Source of the DNA: an uncultured Collinsella sp.
GTDB taxonomy: Bacteria; Actinomycetota; Coriobacteriia; Coriobacteriales; Coriobacteriaceae
Length of the DNA stretch: 6,359 nt
NCBI GenBank assembly: GCA_958418185.1
Contig: CATZEP010000079.1
Location: 1 to 6,359 of the forward strand
Direction of reading: 5' to 3'
Part shown: positions 5,884 through 6,359 of the stretch, piece after piece
How positions within the stretch are numbered: the stretch's first letter is position 1
Layout of the letters: the number at the start of each line of letters is the position of its first letter
Made by a program: the position numbers and the translations under genes
Notes under the pieces: model-generated
The model's database searches: none
The model's input: only the letters and a program-made list of their open reading frames with translations
Told to the model about the DNA's origin: nothing

Positions 5884-5895
5884 AGGCTATAGCCT
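5884..5895 (+). promoter_or_regulatory. Perfect palindrome overlapping the ribosome binding site
   Basis: AGGCTATAGCCT is a perfect 12-bp palindrome that shares AGG with the Shine-Dalgarno GGGGAGG (5880-5886) and ends one base before the ATG at 5897. As RNA it could fold into a 4-bp stem with a TATA loop that hides part of the ribosome binding site. As DNA it could be a protein site. The 10-base spacing from Shine-Dalgarno to ATG is rather long. Confidence 0.4.
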
Positions 5896-5896
5896 T

Positions 5897-6359
5897 ATGA
5901 GACGAGTGGGAACACTTGGCTTGGTGGCAGCGCTTGCTGCTATCTTGGTATCGCCGCTGCCGGCGCACGCCGAAGACGCTTCGGGTGCCATTTCCTACAA
6001 TGCGGGAAATGGGTATTCCTTTGAGAAGCTTTCGCATCCTACGGTAGGAACGTCGCAGCCGGATGGCATCGTTGACTACCAGGGTGACGGTGCCGTTGCC
6101 GTTCCGGGCGCCGATGGTAACACGGCCAACAACGAAGGCGATCGCGGCCAGAGCTACACTTGGGCGGCTGCGAGCTATGGTGACTGGCTTTATGTGGGCA
6201 CCTGCTATGCGGCGATGGGCAACACGCTGACGCTCATGAACGGCACGCTGGGCGATTCCTTTGATGCCGAGACCATGCGCCTGACGCTGGAGGCCATGTT
6301 TAACCGCACCTTCTTCTATGGACAGCAGAAGGAGGACGGCACGGCCGACAAGGACAGCG
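5897..6359 (+). CDS. Secreted protein of unknown function, 5' part
   Basis: The frame is open to the right edge; 154 residues are visible. MRRVGTLGLV begins a signal peptide with two arginines, a hydrophobic core and a likely cleavage site after PAHA (residue 25). The mature part is rich in Gly, Asp, Thr and aromatic residues. The segment GDRGQSYTWAAASYGDWLYVGT (81-102) has the look of a beta-propeller blade, as in large surface proteins of Coriobacteriia, but I cannot assign a family. A single cysteine (Cys103) is visible. The start is the ATG following GGGGAGG (5880-5886). Any cell-wall anchor or repeats would lie beyond the window. Export is well supported; function is not known. Confidence 0.8.
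   Translation, partial: MRRVGTLGLVAALAAILVSPLPAHAEDASGAISYNAGNGYSFEKLSHPTVGTSQPDGIVDYQGDGAVAVPGADGNTANNEGDRGQSYTWAAASYGDWLYVGTCYAAMGNTLTLMNGTLGDSFDAETMRLTLEAMFNRTFFYGQQKEDGTADKDS

Larger units (their letters stand above)
5624..5896. other. AT-richer intergenic region
   Basis: No gene is supported in these 273 bases. A small hairpin TCCGGT/ACCGGA (5635-5650) lies 12 bases after the HMA stop but lacks a T tract. Farther on are a perfect palindrome TTTGCGCAAA (5684-5693) enclosed by GCATC/GATGC (5673-5677 and 5706-5710), a bulged 8-bp stem between 5730-5737 and 5769-5777, and an AT-rich near-palindrome GTATATTTATAC (5793-5804). The composition is clearly richer in A and T than the flanking genes. 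Confidence 0.5.

Overview
The window looks like a piece of chromosome from an anaerobic, gut-type actinobacterium of the Coriobacteriia, most likely Collinsella or a close relative. This is an inference from GC-rich, third-position-biased coding sequence, GGAGG-type ribosome binding sites with occasional TTG/GTG starts, a clostridial-type short flavodoxin beside a DUF3793 gene, and the style of the secreted protein at the right edge. No rRNA, tRNA, CRISPR array, insertion sequence or phage gene is visible.

Layout. Bases 1-525 hold the 3' part of an endonuclease IV gene (base-excision repair). Bases 587-3838 hold a polar amino acid ABC importer operon on the + strand: promoter, lipoprotein substrate-binding protein, a hairpin between cistrons, an unusual permease carrying an extra N-terminal exported domain, the ATPase, and a strong terminator. 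That terminator also ends the convergent operon from the right. On the - strand, 5065 down to 3895, lie a DUF3793 gene (GTG start) and a short-chain flavodoxin, probably one transcript. From 5240 to 5623 (+) lies a small membrane-anchored heavy-metal-associated (HMA) protein, divergent from DUF3793. After 273 bases of AT-richer intergenic DNA, a secreted protein of unknown function starts at 5897 and runs off the right edge.

How the parts work together. The importer is a complete binding protein/permease/ATPase set, with a hairpin placed where it could give more binding protein than membrane components. The centre of interest is the 174-base divergent region 5066-5239. It holds two back-to-back promoters whose -35 boxes form an inverted repeat. 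The side driving DUF3793-flavodoxin carries two copies of GTWAGCCTWGG, resembling the core of DtxR/IdeR iron boxes. The side driving the HMA gene carries a C-tract/G-tract dyad resembling a CsoR-family copper operator. I therefore read 3895-5623 as a small metal-homeostasis locus: flavodoxin as an iron-sparing electron carrier with its DUF3793 partner, and an HMA protein for copper or a related metal. The regulatory assignments are hypotheses based on motif resemblance.

The two most unusual proteins are the ABC permease, with about 140 residues of non-permease exported domain ahead of its membrane part, and the DUF3793 protein, which carries six cysteines in 22 residues just before its most conserved motif.
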